Source of the DNA: Rhodococcus sp. SGAir0479
GTDB taxonomy: Bacteria; Actinomycetota; Actinomycetes; Mycobacteriales; Mycobacteriaceae
Assembly (NCBI RefSeq): GCF_005484805.1
Contig: NZ_CP039432.1
Coordinates: forward strand, 3,224,001-3,288,000
DNA length: 64,000 nt
Direction: 5' to 3'
Part shown: one piece after another, positions 9,233 to 16,460 of the stretch
Numbering within the stretch: the first letter of the stretch is position 1
Layout: each line of letters begins with the position of its first letter
Position numbers and translations under genes: made by a program
The notes under the pieces: model-generated
What the model was told of the DNA's origin: nothing
Database searches by the model: none
What the model saw: the letters and a program-made list of their open reading frames with translations, nothing else

Positions 9233-9700
9233 GTGACGAACACCCTGGAAGCCAGCATCGAGATCGCCGCCACCCCGCAGGACGTGTGGACGATCGTGTC
9301 CGACCTGAAGCGCATGGGCGAGTGGAGCCCGCAGTGCCGCAAGATGCGGGTCTCCGGTGAGGTGCGCGAGGGCACCAGGACCGTCAACCTCAACCGCAAG
9401 GGCCTGCTGGTGTGGCCCACCACGTCGAAGGTCGTGCGGTTCGAGCCGAACAAGGCCATCGCGTTCCGCATCAACGAGAACCACACCATCTGGACCTACA
9501 CGCTCGAGCCCACCGCCACCGGCACGCGCGTCGTCGAACGCCGCGAGGCCCCCACCGGCACCACGCGGGTGTCGCAGTTCCTCATCAAGACCGTGCTGGG
9601 CGGGTCCGACGCGTTCGAGGCCGACATGGTCGAGGGGATGAACGCGACGCTGGGCCGCATCAAGAAGGAGGCCGAGGCGCTGGCCGTCGGGTCCCGCTAG
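9233..9700 (+). CDS. SRPBCC (START-like) family protein
   Basis: A 155-residue single-domain protein of the SRPBCC/polyketide cyclase superfamily. It begins with the typical strand IEIAATPQDVWTIVSDLKRMGEWSP, contains the WSPQC and central beta strands, and ends in an amphipathic helix (NATLGRIKKEAEAL). These proteins form a helix-grip cavity that binds hydrophobic ligands; actinomycetes have many copies, mostly without known ligands. The GTG start follows a weak GGAGAG ribosome site. A candidate -10 (TACGAT) lies at 9172-9177. There is no signal peptide. Confidence 0.85.
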   Translation: MTNTLEASIEIAATPQDVWTIVSDLKRMGEWSPQCRKMRVSGEVREGTRTVNLNRKGLLVWPTTSKVVRFEPNKAIAFRINENHTIWTYTLEPTATGTRVVERREAPTGTTRVSQFLIKTVLGGSDAFEADMVEGMNATLGRIKKEAEALAVGSR

Positions 9701-9794
9701 CACACGGCGACCCCCCGGTTCGGGGCGGTCACGTAACCTGGGTCAGCACGCGCGGCGCCCGTCGCCGTCAGACCCGAACAGGTAAGAGGAGCTC

Positions 9795-10508
9795 GTGGCA
9801 CGTCGACCGACACCCCCTGGCAGCCCCCAGCCCACCGGCGTCGGCCACGTCATCGGCCTCGTCAAGGCTGCCGTCCCCCCGCTGCACCCGGCCGGACTGC
9901 CGTTCGTGCTGGCACCGCTCGCGGTCGCCGCGGTGGGACGCAACCGCAAGTGGGTGCGCCGCAGCGGGCTCGCGTCCGCCGCCGCGTGCGCGACGTTCTT
10001 CCGGCACCCGCACCGGGTGCCGCCCAACCGTCCGGGCGTCGTCGTCGCACCCGCCGACGGTGAGATCGCGCTGGTCGACACCGCGGTGCCGCCCGCCGAG
10101 CTGGGGCTGGGCGACCAGCCGCTGCCGCGGGTGAGCATCTTCCTGTCCGTGCTCGACGTGCACGTCCAGCGCGTCCCCGTCGGCGGTGTGGTGAAGAAGG
10201 TCGTGCACCAGCCCGGACAGTTCCTGTCCGCCGACCTGGCCGACGCCAGCGAGGTCAACGAGCGCAACAGCATGCTCATCGAGACCGGCGACGGCCGGCG
10301 GGTGGCCGTCGTGCAGATCGCCGGGCTGCTCGCCCGCCGCATCGTGTGCGACGCGAAGGAAGGCGACGCCCTCACCATCGGCGACACGTACGGACTCATC
10401 CGCTTCGGGTCGCGGGTCGACACCTACTTCCCCGCCGGCACCACGCTCCTCGTCGAGCGCGGCCAGCGCACCGTGGGCGCCGAGACCGTCCTCGCCCAGC
10501 TGTCGTGA
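9795..10508 (+). CDS. psd: Phosphatidylserine decarboxylase
   Basis: The 237-residue proenzyme belongs to the short archaeal/actinobacterial Psd type. It decarboxylates phosphatidylserine to phosphatidylethanolamine. Conserved [16 protein letters not shown] and [16 protein letters not shown] phrases are present, and the processing site is Gly205-Ser206 in IRFGSR, where self-cleavage makes the pyruvoyl cofactor on the small C-terminal chain. The GTG start follows AAGAGGAG. A hydrophobic segment near residues 40-60 fits membrane association. The gene overlaps pssA by 4 bp (GTGA), so substrate and product steps are coupled, as in Rv0437c-Rv0436c. Confidence 0.95.
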   Translation: MARRPTPPGSPQPTGVGHVIGLVKAAVPPLHPAGLPFVLAPLAVAAVGRNRKWVRRSGLASAAACATFFRHPHRVPPNRPGVVVAPADGEIALVDTAVPPAELGLGDQPLPRVSIFLSVLDVHVQRVPVGGVVKKVVHQPGQFLSADLADASEVNERNSMLIETGDGRRVAVVQIAGLLARRIVCDAKEGDALTIGDTYGLIRFGSRVDTYFPAGTTLLVERGQRTVGAETVLAQLS

Positions 10509-11350
10509 GACCACCGCGCCCCAACGGACGCAACGCCGTCCGATTACTCCCGAGCATGATCACGATCCTCGCGTTGTGCGCCGGGCTGTCGGCCGTCAAG
10601 TTCGCGCTCGACGGCGAACTGGGCACCGCGCTCGCCATGATCGGCGCGGCCGCCGTCCTCGACTCCCTCGACGGCCGGATCGCGCGCATGCTCGACGCCA
10701 CCAGCAAGCTCGGCGCCGAACTCGACTCGCTCGCCGACGCCATCTCGTTCGGTGTCGCACCCGCGCTGGTGCTGTACGTGACGCTGCTCGACGGCAGCAA
10801 CTTCGGCTGGATCGTCGCGCTGCTGTTCGCGGTGAGCATCGTGCTGCGCCTGGCCCGGTTCAACACCCTGCTCGACGACGACACCGTGCCCGCCTACACC
10901 AAGGACTTCTTCGTCGGTGTGCCCGCGCCGGCCGGCGCGCTGGTGGCCCTCACACCGCTCGCGGCCTACATCCAGTGGGGCGAGGGCTGGTGGTCGTCCA
11001 TCGGGGTCGTCACCGTGTGGACCCTGTGCTCGGCGGCCCTCATCGTCAGCCGCATCCCCACGCTCGCGATGAAGTCCATCTCGGTGCCCGGCCGCATGGC
11101 CGCGGCGCTGCTGGTGCTGGTCGCGCTCGCCGCGGCCGCCCTCGTCACGTACCCGTACCTGCTGCTGATGGTGCTGGTCGGCATCTACCTCGTGCACATC
11201 CCGTTCGCGATCCGGTCGCAGCGCTGGGTGGCCGCCCGCCCCGAGACCTGGGACTTCAAGCCCGCCGAGCGCCGCGCCATCCGCCGCTCCCCCAACGGCA
11301 ACCGCCGCTCCTCCGCCGCCCGCCTGGGCCTGCGCCGTCCGCGCGGCTGA
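10505..11350 (+). CDS. pssA: CDP-diacylglycerol--serine O-phosphatidyltransferase
   Basis: A 281-residue integral membrane enzyme that condenses CDP-diacylglycerol with L-serine to phosphatidylserine, the substrate of Psd encoded just upstream. The CDP-alcohol phosphotransferase signature is complete: Asp53, Asp56-Gly57, Ala60-Arg61, Gly70, Asp74 and Asp78 in DSLDGRIAR...GAELDSLAD. Around six to eight membrane helices follow. The C-terminus (about 235-281) is a basic Arg-rich tail. The GTG at 10505 overlaps the psd stop codon, so translation is coupled. Confidence 0.95.
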   Translation: MRPPRPNGRNAVRLLPSMITILALCAGLSAVKFALDGELGTALAMIGAAAVLDSLDGRIARMLDATSKLGAELDSLADAISFGVAPALVLYVTLLDGSNFGWIVALLFAVSIVLRLARFNTLLDDDTVPAYTKDFFVGVPAPAGALVALTPLAAYIQWGEGWWSSIGVVTVWTLCSAALIVSRIPTLAMKSISVPGRMAAALLVLVALAAAALVTYPYLLLMVLVGIYLVHIPFAIRSQRWVAARPETWDFKPAERRAIRRSPNGNRRSSAARLGLRRPRG

Positions 11351-11388
11351 CTCCTCCGCGGGGTCGGGGGCGGCGCGGGGGACTTCAC

Positions 11389-11394
11389 TAGGCT
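11389..11394 (+). promoter_or_regulatory. Leaderless-type -10 box (TAGGCT) for the Cdc48-like ATPase
   Basis: TAGGCT ends 7 nt before the GTG at 11402 and no ribosome site is present, so the ATPase gene has its own leaderless start just after pssA. Confidence 0.55.
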
Positions 11395-11401
11395 GGACCG
11401 C

Positions 11402-13579
11402 GTGCCATCACCCGAACTGACGCTCACGGTCCGGCTCAACACCTCCGCCGCCGATGCCCGACGCGGCGTCGTACGCCTGCACCCCGAGGTGCTCGCGGCG
11501 CTCGGACTGCGCGAGTGGGACGCCATCTCACTCGTCGGGGCCCGCCGGACGGCCGCGGTCGCGGGCATCGCGCCCACCGGAACCCCCACCGGGACGGCGC
11601 TGCTCGACGACGTCACGCTCTCGAACGCCGGCCTGCGCGAGAACGCGACCGTGGTGGTCGCCCCCGTCACGGTGTACGGCGCGCGGACGGTCACGGTGAG
11701 CGGCTCGGCCATGGCGCAGCAGTCCATCTCGGCCACCACCCTGCGCCAGGCGCTGCTGGGCAAGGTACTCACCGTGGGCGACGCGGTGTCGCTGCTGCCC
11801 CGCGATCTGGGGCCGGGCACCAGCACCGCGTCGGCGACGCAGGCACTGTCGCGGACCTTCGGCGTCACGTGGACGTCCGAACTGTTGACCGTCACCGGCG
11901 TGGACCCGGTGGGCGGACCGGTGAGCGTGCAACCGAACTCGGCAGTGAGTTGGGGGGCCGGGGTGGCCCCGACCACGCCGGCGCCCGTGAGCACCGCCGC
12001 GCCGACCGTCACCGAGCCCAGCACCGGCGAGGTGGTGCCCGTCGATGATCTGGTGGGCTCGCAGACCCAGGCCGCCAAGCTGTCGGAGTGGCTGACGCTG
12101 GCACTCGACGAGCCGGAGCTGCTGCAGAAGCTCGGCGCCTCACCGCATCTCGGCGTGCTGATCACCGGGCCGGCCGGCGTGGGCAAGTCGATGCTGGCAC
12201 GGTCGGTGCTCGCGCAGCGGCGGGTGGTCGAACTCGACGGCCCGGGTGTCGGTGCGTCCGAGGCACAGTCCCGACTGGAACGGGTCACCGCGGCCGTGGA
12301 CGCCGTCCGCTCCGGTGGGGTGCTGCTGGTCACGGATGTCGACGCGCTGCTGCCGGCCGTCCGCGAACCGGTGTCGACGCTCATCCTCGACCAGCTGCGC
12401 CGCGCCGTCGACACCGAGTCGGTCGCGTTCGTCGCGACCACCGCCCATCCCGAGGAGCTCGACGACCGGCTGCGGGCCCAGGACCTGTGCGACCGCGAAC
12501 TGTCGCTGTCGCTGCCCGACGGTGCCGGACGCCGACAGCTGCTGGAACTGCTGCTCCGCAAGGTTCCCACCGCAGACCTCGACCTGTCCGCAATCGCCTC
12601 GCGAACACCGGGATTCGTCGTCGCCGATCTGGCGGCACTGTGCCGGGAGGCGGCACTGCGGGCGGCGTCGCGCGCCAGCGGCGCCAAGGCCGAGCCGCAG
12701 CTCACCCAGGACGACCTCGTCGGCGCGCTCGAGGTGATCCGTCCGCTGTCACGTTCGGGCACCGAGGAACTCGCGATCGGCAGCGTCACACTCGACGACG
12801 TCGGTGACATGGTCGAGACCAAGCAGGCTCTCACCGAGGCAGTGCTGTGGCCGCTGCAGCACCCGGACTCGTTCGCCCGCCTCGGCGTGGACCCGCCGCG
12901 CGGCGTCCTGCTGTACGGGCCACCCGGGTGCGGCAAGACGTATCTCGTTCGTGCCCTGGCCAGTTCGGGCCAGCTCAGCGTGCACGCCGTCAAGGGCGCC
13001 GAGCTGATGGACAAGTGGGTGGGCGCCTCCGAGAAGGCGGTGCGCGAGTTGTTCCAGCGCGCCCGGGACTCGGCGCCGTCGCTGATCTTCCTCGACGAGG
13101 TGGACGCGCTCGCCCCGCGCCGCGGCCAGAGTTCGGACTCGGGGGTGTCCGACCGTGTCGTGGCCGCACTCCTCACCGAACTCGACGGCGTCGAGCCGCT
13201 GCGGGACGTCGTCGTACTGGGGGCCACCAACCGCCCGGACCTGATCGACCCCGCGCTGCTGCGCCCCGGCCGGCTCGAGCGGCTGGTGTTCGTGCCGCCG
13301 CCGGACGCGGACGCCCGCCGGGAGATCCTGCGGACGTCGGGCAAGTCGGTGCCGCTCGCGGACGACATCGACCTGGATGCGTTGGCCGCGGACCTCGACG
13401 GCTACTCCGCCGCGGACTGCTCGGCGCTGCTGCGCGAGGCAGCACTCGCGGCGATGCGGCGCAGCGTCGACGCCGCCGACGTCACCGCCGCCGACGTCGC
13501 CGCCGCACGCGAGAAGGTCCGCCCGTCCCTCGATCCCGACCAGGTGGCGCACCTGAAGGCGTACGCCGAGAACCGCTGA
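11402..13579 (+). CDS. Cdc48/p97-like AAA ATPase (Cpa type)
   Basis: A 725-residue double-AAA protein. The N-terminal 180 residues hold a Cdc48-N-like double-psi barrel region (HPEVLAALGLREWDAISLVG, then SISATTLRQALLGK). The first AAA module has Walker A GPAGVGKS (about 255-262) but a degenerate Walker B (VLLVTDVDALL, lacking the Asp-Glu pair). The second has Walker A GPPGCGKT (about 506-513), Walker B LIFLDEVDAL (about 560) and the sensor ATNRPDLIDPALLRPGR. It matches Rv0435c and the described actinobacterial Cdc48-like protein Cpa, whose substrates are unknown. Being next to psd-pssA is a conserved arrangement. The protein is cytoplasmic and the GTG start appears leaderless. Confidence 0.92.
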   Translation: MPSPELTLTVRLNTSAADARRGVVRLHPEVLAALGLREWDAISLVGARRTAAVAGIAPTGTPTGTALLDDVTLSNAGLRENATVVVAPVTVYGARTVTVSGSAMAQQSISATTLRQALLGKVLTVGDAVSLLPRDLGPGTSTASATQALSRTFGVTWTSELLTVTGVDPVGGPVSVQPNSAVSWGAGVAPTTPAPVSTAAPTVTEPSTGEVVPVDDLVGSQTQAAKLSEWLTLALDEPELLQKLGASPHLGVLITGPAGVGKSMLARSVLAQRRVVELDGPGVGASEAQSRLERVTAAVDAVRSGGVLLVTDVDALLPAVREPVSTLILDQLRRAVDTESVAFVATTAHPEELDDRLRAQDLCDRELSLSLPDGAGRRQLLELLLRKVPTADLDLSAIASRTPGFVVADLAALCREAALRAASRASGAKAEPQLTQDDLVGALEVIRPLSRSGTEELAIGSVTLDDVGDMVETKQALTEAVLWPLQHPDSFARLGVDPPRGVLLYGPPGCGKTYLVRALASSGQLSVHAVKGAELMDKWVGASEKAVRELFQRARDSAPSLIFLDEVDALAPRRGQSSDSGVSDRVVAALLTELDGVEPLRDVVVLGATNRPDLIDPALLRPGRLERLVFVPPPDADARREILRTSGKSVPLADDIDLDALAADLDGYSAADCSALLREAALAAMRRSVDAADVTAADVAAAREKVRPSLDPDQVAHLKAYAENR

Positions 13580-13593
13580 CGGGCGCCGCCGTC

Positions 13594-14346
13594 CTACTGC
13601 CAGCGGGCGAGGAGTTCGTTCGCCCGCACAGCCAGGGCTGCCTGCAGCAGCGGACCGAAGCTGACCCGGCCGACACCGAGGGCCGCGAAGTCGGCCTTGC
13701 CGCCGCGCACCGGGTCGGCGATTGCATTGACGGGCAACGGTAGTGCCGACGTGAGCTGCCGGTACACGTCGTCGCTGTGGAACCCGACCGGGTACAGCAC
13801 GTCGGCCCCGGCCTCGGCGGCCAGGGTGAGCCGGGCGATGGCCCGCTCGACGCGATCCGCCTCGTCACCGACCTGCTTCAGAAACAGGTCGGTGCGCGCG
13901 TTGACCACCACGTGCACGCCCACCGCGTCCGCGGCACTGCGCAGGCCGCCGACGAAGTCCGCGTGTTCCTGCGCCTCGCGCAGCCGGCCGCCCTCGCTGT
14001 GCACGGTGTCCTCGATGTTGAGGCCCACCGCGCCCACCTCGACCAGGCCGTCGATCAGCTGCTGCGGCTGCAGGCCGTAGCCCGCCTCGATGTCGACGGA
14101 GACCGGCAGGTCCACCGCCGCGGTGATCTGCGCGACGCGCGTCGTGAGCTCCGTGAACGTCATGCCCTCGTTGTCGGGCCGGCCCACCGAATCGGCGACC
14201 GGGTGGCTTCCGACCGTCAGGGCCGCGAATCCGGCCTCGGCGGCGAGGTCGGCGGACCAGGCGTCCCACACCGTCGGGAGAATTACGGGGTTCCCCGGCT
14301 GGTGCAGTGCCAGCAGGTCGACAGCCTTCTGGGTGATCGCAGTCAT
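13594..14346 (-). CDS. Isocitrate lyase/PEP mutase-fold family protein
   Basis: The 250-residue protein has the isocitrate lyase/phosphoenolpyruvate mutase TIM-barrel pattern: LPTVWDAWSADLAAEAGF near 20-40, TVGSHPVADSVG, the metal-binding VSVDIEAGYG near 85 and the GLNIEDT near 110. The lyase-type catalytic Cys of the KKCGH loop is not present, so it is not isocitrate lyase; oxaloacetate decarboxylase, carboxyphosphonoenolpyruvate-type or 2-methylisocitrate lyase-like C-C chemistry are open options. The ATG at 14346 follows a GAGGAC site. It converges with the ATPase gene. Confidence 0.82.
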   Translation of the reverse strand: MTAITQKAVDLLALHQPGNPVILPTVWDAWSADLAAEAGFAALTVGSHPVADSVGRPDNEGMTFTELTTRVAQITAAVDLPVSVDIEAGYGLQPQQLIDGLVEVGAVGLNIEDTVHSEGGRLREAQEHADFVGGLRSAADAVGVHVVVNARTDLFLKQVGDEADRVERAIARLTLAAEAGADVLYPVGFHSDDVYRQLTSALPLPVNAIADPVRGGKADFAALGVGRVSFGPLLQAALAVRANELLARWQ

Positions 14347-14465
14347 GTGCAGTCCTCGCGTCGCGGAGTGGGACGTCCATCGTGGCACGCCCGCGGGCGC
14401 CGACCACCCCTTCGGCTCACGGCAGTTCCGGCTCGAACGTTCGCTGCACACGTCCCGGCGCCGGG

Positions 14466-14471
14466 TAGCGT
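14466..14471 (+). promoter_or_regulatory. Leaderless-type -10 box (TAGCGT) for the polytopic membrane protein
   Basis: TAGCGT ends 7 nt before the GTG at 14479, with no ribosome site. Confidence 0.45.
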
Positions 14472-14478
14472 CCGTGCG

Positions 14479-15795
14479 GTGACTTCGACCGTCCGCGCGT
14501 CCCTGTCCGCCGCCGCCGCACTGTTCGCCGGCGCGGCGGCCACGTTCGTCCTCCTCGGCCGGACCCAGCGCGATCCGATGTTCTCGGCGTCCGGACGCCA
14601 GCTCGGCGACTGGAACAGCACGGTCCCGACAGGCGTCGCGGTGGGATGCGTCCTGGCGGTCCTCGCCTACGCCGGGCTGCAGCGGGCGTCGTCGGTACGG
14701 CCGGCCTGGATCGCCGCGGCGGCCGCGACGGTGGTGCTGATCGCGGCGCGCCTGACGGTGTCCGGGGTGAGCGACCTCGATCAGCTGACGCTGCTCCACT
14801 ACGCCAAGTGCCTGGCCGCCGGCGTCCTGCTGGGGGCGGCGGTCGCGGCCGCGTGGTCCCGACCGCCGGCCCGACTGCTCCTCACCGGCGCTGTCGCGTC
14901 GACGTTCGTGGTCGCGCACACCGCGCACGCCGGGTGGACGCCCAGCACGTCGGCGCTCGGCGAACCGTTCTGGTGGGTCCTGATCCCCGCGCTCGTCCTC
15001 ACAGCGGCGGGCGCGATCCTCGACGCCGACGCGCCGGCCCGGGCCGACACCACCGAGGTGCGGGCGGTGCTCCTGGCCGTCGTGACACTGGCGCTCGCGC
15101 ACCGGCTGCTCGGCGGCTGGATCGACGGCCGGACCGGCGCCTCGCTGCAGCGGTGGGTCGTCATCGGGCTGTGCCTCGTGGTGATCGTCGCGCTCACGGA
15201 GTTCTGGGCGCGCCGCCTGGCGAGCCCGTTCCTGCTGGCGGCGACGGCGGTGGCGGCGTCCGCACCGTTCGTCGCGACGGTGCTCGCCCAGGACGGCGTG
15301 CGGGTCGCGCCGTGGCTGTCGGTCGCGGCCGGGGTGCTGGCGGTGGCGGTGGGCCTCGCCGCCGGCCGGTGGCGCCCGATGCCCGTGGTCGGCCTCGCCG
15401 TTCTCGCGGTGGTGCCGCTCGCCGCCGTGATCGATCCGACGCCCGGCAGCCGGGCATGGTTCCTGGTCGTCCTCGCGGTCCTAGGCGGCGGCGTGGGACT
15501 CGCGCTCGGCTCGACGCTGCCCGACAGCGGCGCCCTCGCCGGGCTGGGGCTCGTCGTGCCGCTGCTGTCGCTGGTGTTCACGACGGTGGTGGGTTCCACG
15601 ACCGTCGTCGTCACCTACATGGGGGCGTACGAGCCGCTGTCGAACATCCCGATGGCGTCGAACCCGCACGCGCTCGACAGCCCCGTCACCTTCGACCGCG
15701 CCGCCGGTGTCGCGCTGCTGTCGGTCGTGGTGTTCTGCGGGCTCGCCCTCCACGGCCTGCGGCCCCGCGACACCGCCGCCCCGCGCGCGGACTGA
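14479..15795 (+). CDS. Polytopic membrane protein of unknown function
   Basis: A 438-residue protein with about twelve predicted transmembrane helices rich in Ala, Val and Leu, separated by short loops; the only sizeable polar stretches are near residues 25-50 and 375-400 (YMGAYEPLSNIPMASNPH). No transporter motif, nucleotide-binding site or catalytic signature was recognised. The GTG at 14479 is chosen because the hydrophobic protein begins there and a TAGCGT box ends 7 nt before it; the open frame continues upstream into sequence antisense to the previous gene. It converges with the NUDIX gene. Confidence 0.75.
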   Translation: MTSTVRASLSAAAALFAGAAATFVLLGRTQRDPMFSASGRQLGDWNSTVPTGVAVGCVLAVLAYAGLQRASSVRPAWIAAAAATVVLIAARLTVSGVSDLDQLTLLHYAKCLAAGVLLGAAVAAAWSRPPARLLLTGAVASTFVVAHTAHAGWTPSTSALGEPFWWVLIPALVLTAAGAILDADAPARADTTEVRAVLLAVVTLALAHRLLGGWIDGRTGASLQRWVVIGLCLVVIVALTEFWARRLASPFLLAATAVAASAPFVATVLAQDGVRVAPWLSVAAGVLAVAVGLAAGRWRPMPVVGLAVLAVVPLAAVIDPTPGSRAWFLVVLAVLGGGVGLALGSTLPDSGALAGLGLVVPLLSLVFTTVVGSTTVVVTYMGAYEPLSNIPMASNPHALDSPVTFDRAAGVALLSVVVFCGLALHGLRPRDTAAPRAD

Positions 15796-15798
15796 CGC

Positions 15799-15824
15799 CC
15801 CGCGCGCCCGATCGCCCGCGCGGG
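15799..15824. terminator. Candidate hairpin terminator between convergent genes
   Basis: An 8-bp GC stem (15799-15806 with 15817-15824) lies in the 46-bp gap between the membrane protein and the convergent NUDIX gene. Confidence 0.45.
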
Positions 15825-15841
15825 AGGCGAACCTGCGCGCG

Positions 15842-16264
15842 TCAGTCCACCAGGTCCAGTTCCCGCAGCCGCGCGAACACCAGCCGCGATCCCGGCGCGG
15901 TCTCCGGCATGGCGGCGTACTCGGCCTCGGTGAACCAGCGGATCTCGGCGACCTCGCTGGTGGGCTTCGGCTCGTCGGTGAGCTCGGCGAGGAAGCATGT
16001 CATGTGCAGACGGGTGCCGGGCCGGTGTCCGAAAGCGGGTGCCTCGAACACCCCGAGCTGCTCGAGTGTGCCGGACGCGACGTCGACGTCGAGTTCCTCG
16101 CGCACTTCGCGGTGCAGGGCCTGTTCGGGGGTCTCCCCCGGGTCGATCTTGCCACCGGCCATGTAGAACGCCGTCTTGCCGGCGGACCGGGCCTGCAGCA
16201 GTCGGCGGTCGCGGATGTGGGCCAGCGCGGCGGTGCGGATCACGGTGGGTTGCTCGTCGGACAC
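15842..16264 (-). CDS. NUDIX hydrolase
   Basis: The 140-residue protein carries a complete NUDIX box GKIDPGETPEQALHREVREE(L), with the Gly, Glu and REXXEE residues that bind the metal-diphosphate. It hydrolyses a nucleoside diphosphate linked to another group; the substrate cannot be assigned. The GTG at 16264 is chosen because a TACGTT box ends 7 nt upstream and the domain starts within 10 residues; the long open frame further upstream is antisense noise. It is divergent from the Mrp antiporter operon. Confidence 0.88.
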   Translation of the reverse strand: MSDEQPTVIRTAALAHIRDRRLLQARSAGKTAFYMAGGKIDPGETPEQALHREVREELDVDVASGTLEQLGVFEAPAFGHRPGTRLHMTCFLAELTDEPKPTSEVAEIRWFTEAEYAAMPETAPGSRLVFARLRELDLVD

Positions 16265-16271
16265 CCGTCGA

Positions 16272-16277
16272 AACGTA
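16272..16277 (-). promoter_or_regulatory. Leaderless-type -10 box (TACGTT) for the NUDIX gene
   Basis: On the minus strand TACGTT ends 7 nt before the GTG at 16264, without a ribosome site. Confidence 0.45.
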
Positions 16278-16354
16278 CTCCGTCCGGGGTCCGCGCCCTC
16301 GCAGGCCGGGATTGTCTGTTTTGTACCAGTCGTCGGTCGCGTTCGCCCACTTAG

Positions 16355-16360
16355 TAGGAT
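16355..16360 (+). promoter_or_regulatory. Candidate -10 box of the Mrp antiporter operon
   Basis: TAGGAT lies about 100 bp upstream of the mnhA start in the divergent region with the NUDIX gene. The predicted leader of about 95 nt shows no riboswitch I can recognise. No clear -35 box. Confidence 0.3.
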
Positions 16361-16460
16361 GGACACCGTAGTCCAGTTCGCTAGCTGAGCGAACGGTCTG
16401 CTCGACTCTCGGTTCTGCCGATTCGTCACCCCGCCGCCCGACAACCCGACGGAGTGCCAT

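Noticed and set aside
16265-16460. Riboswitch in the leader of the Mrp antiporter operon
   Set aside because: I could not recognise a conserved aptamer; only a candidate -10 box is visible.
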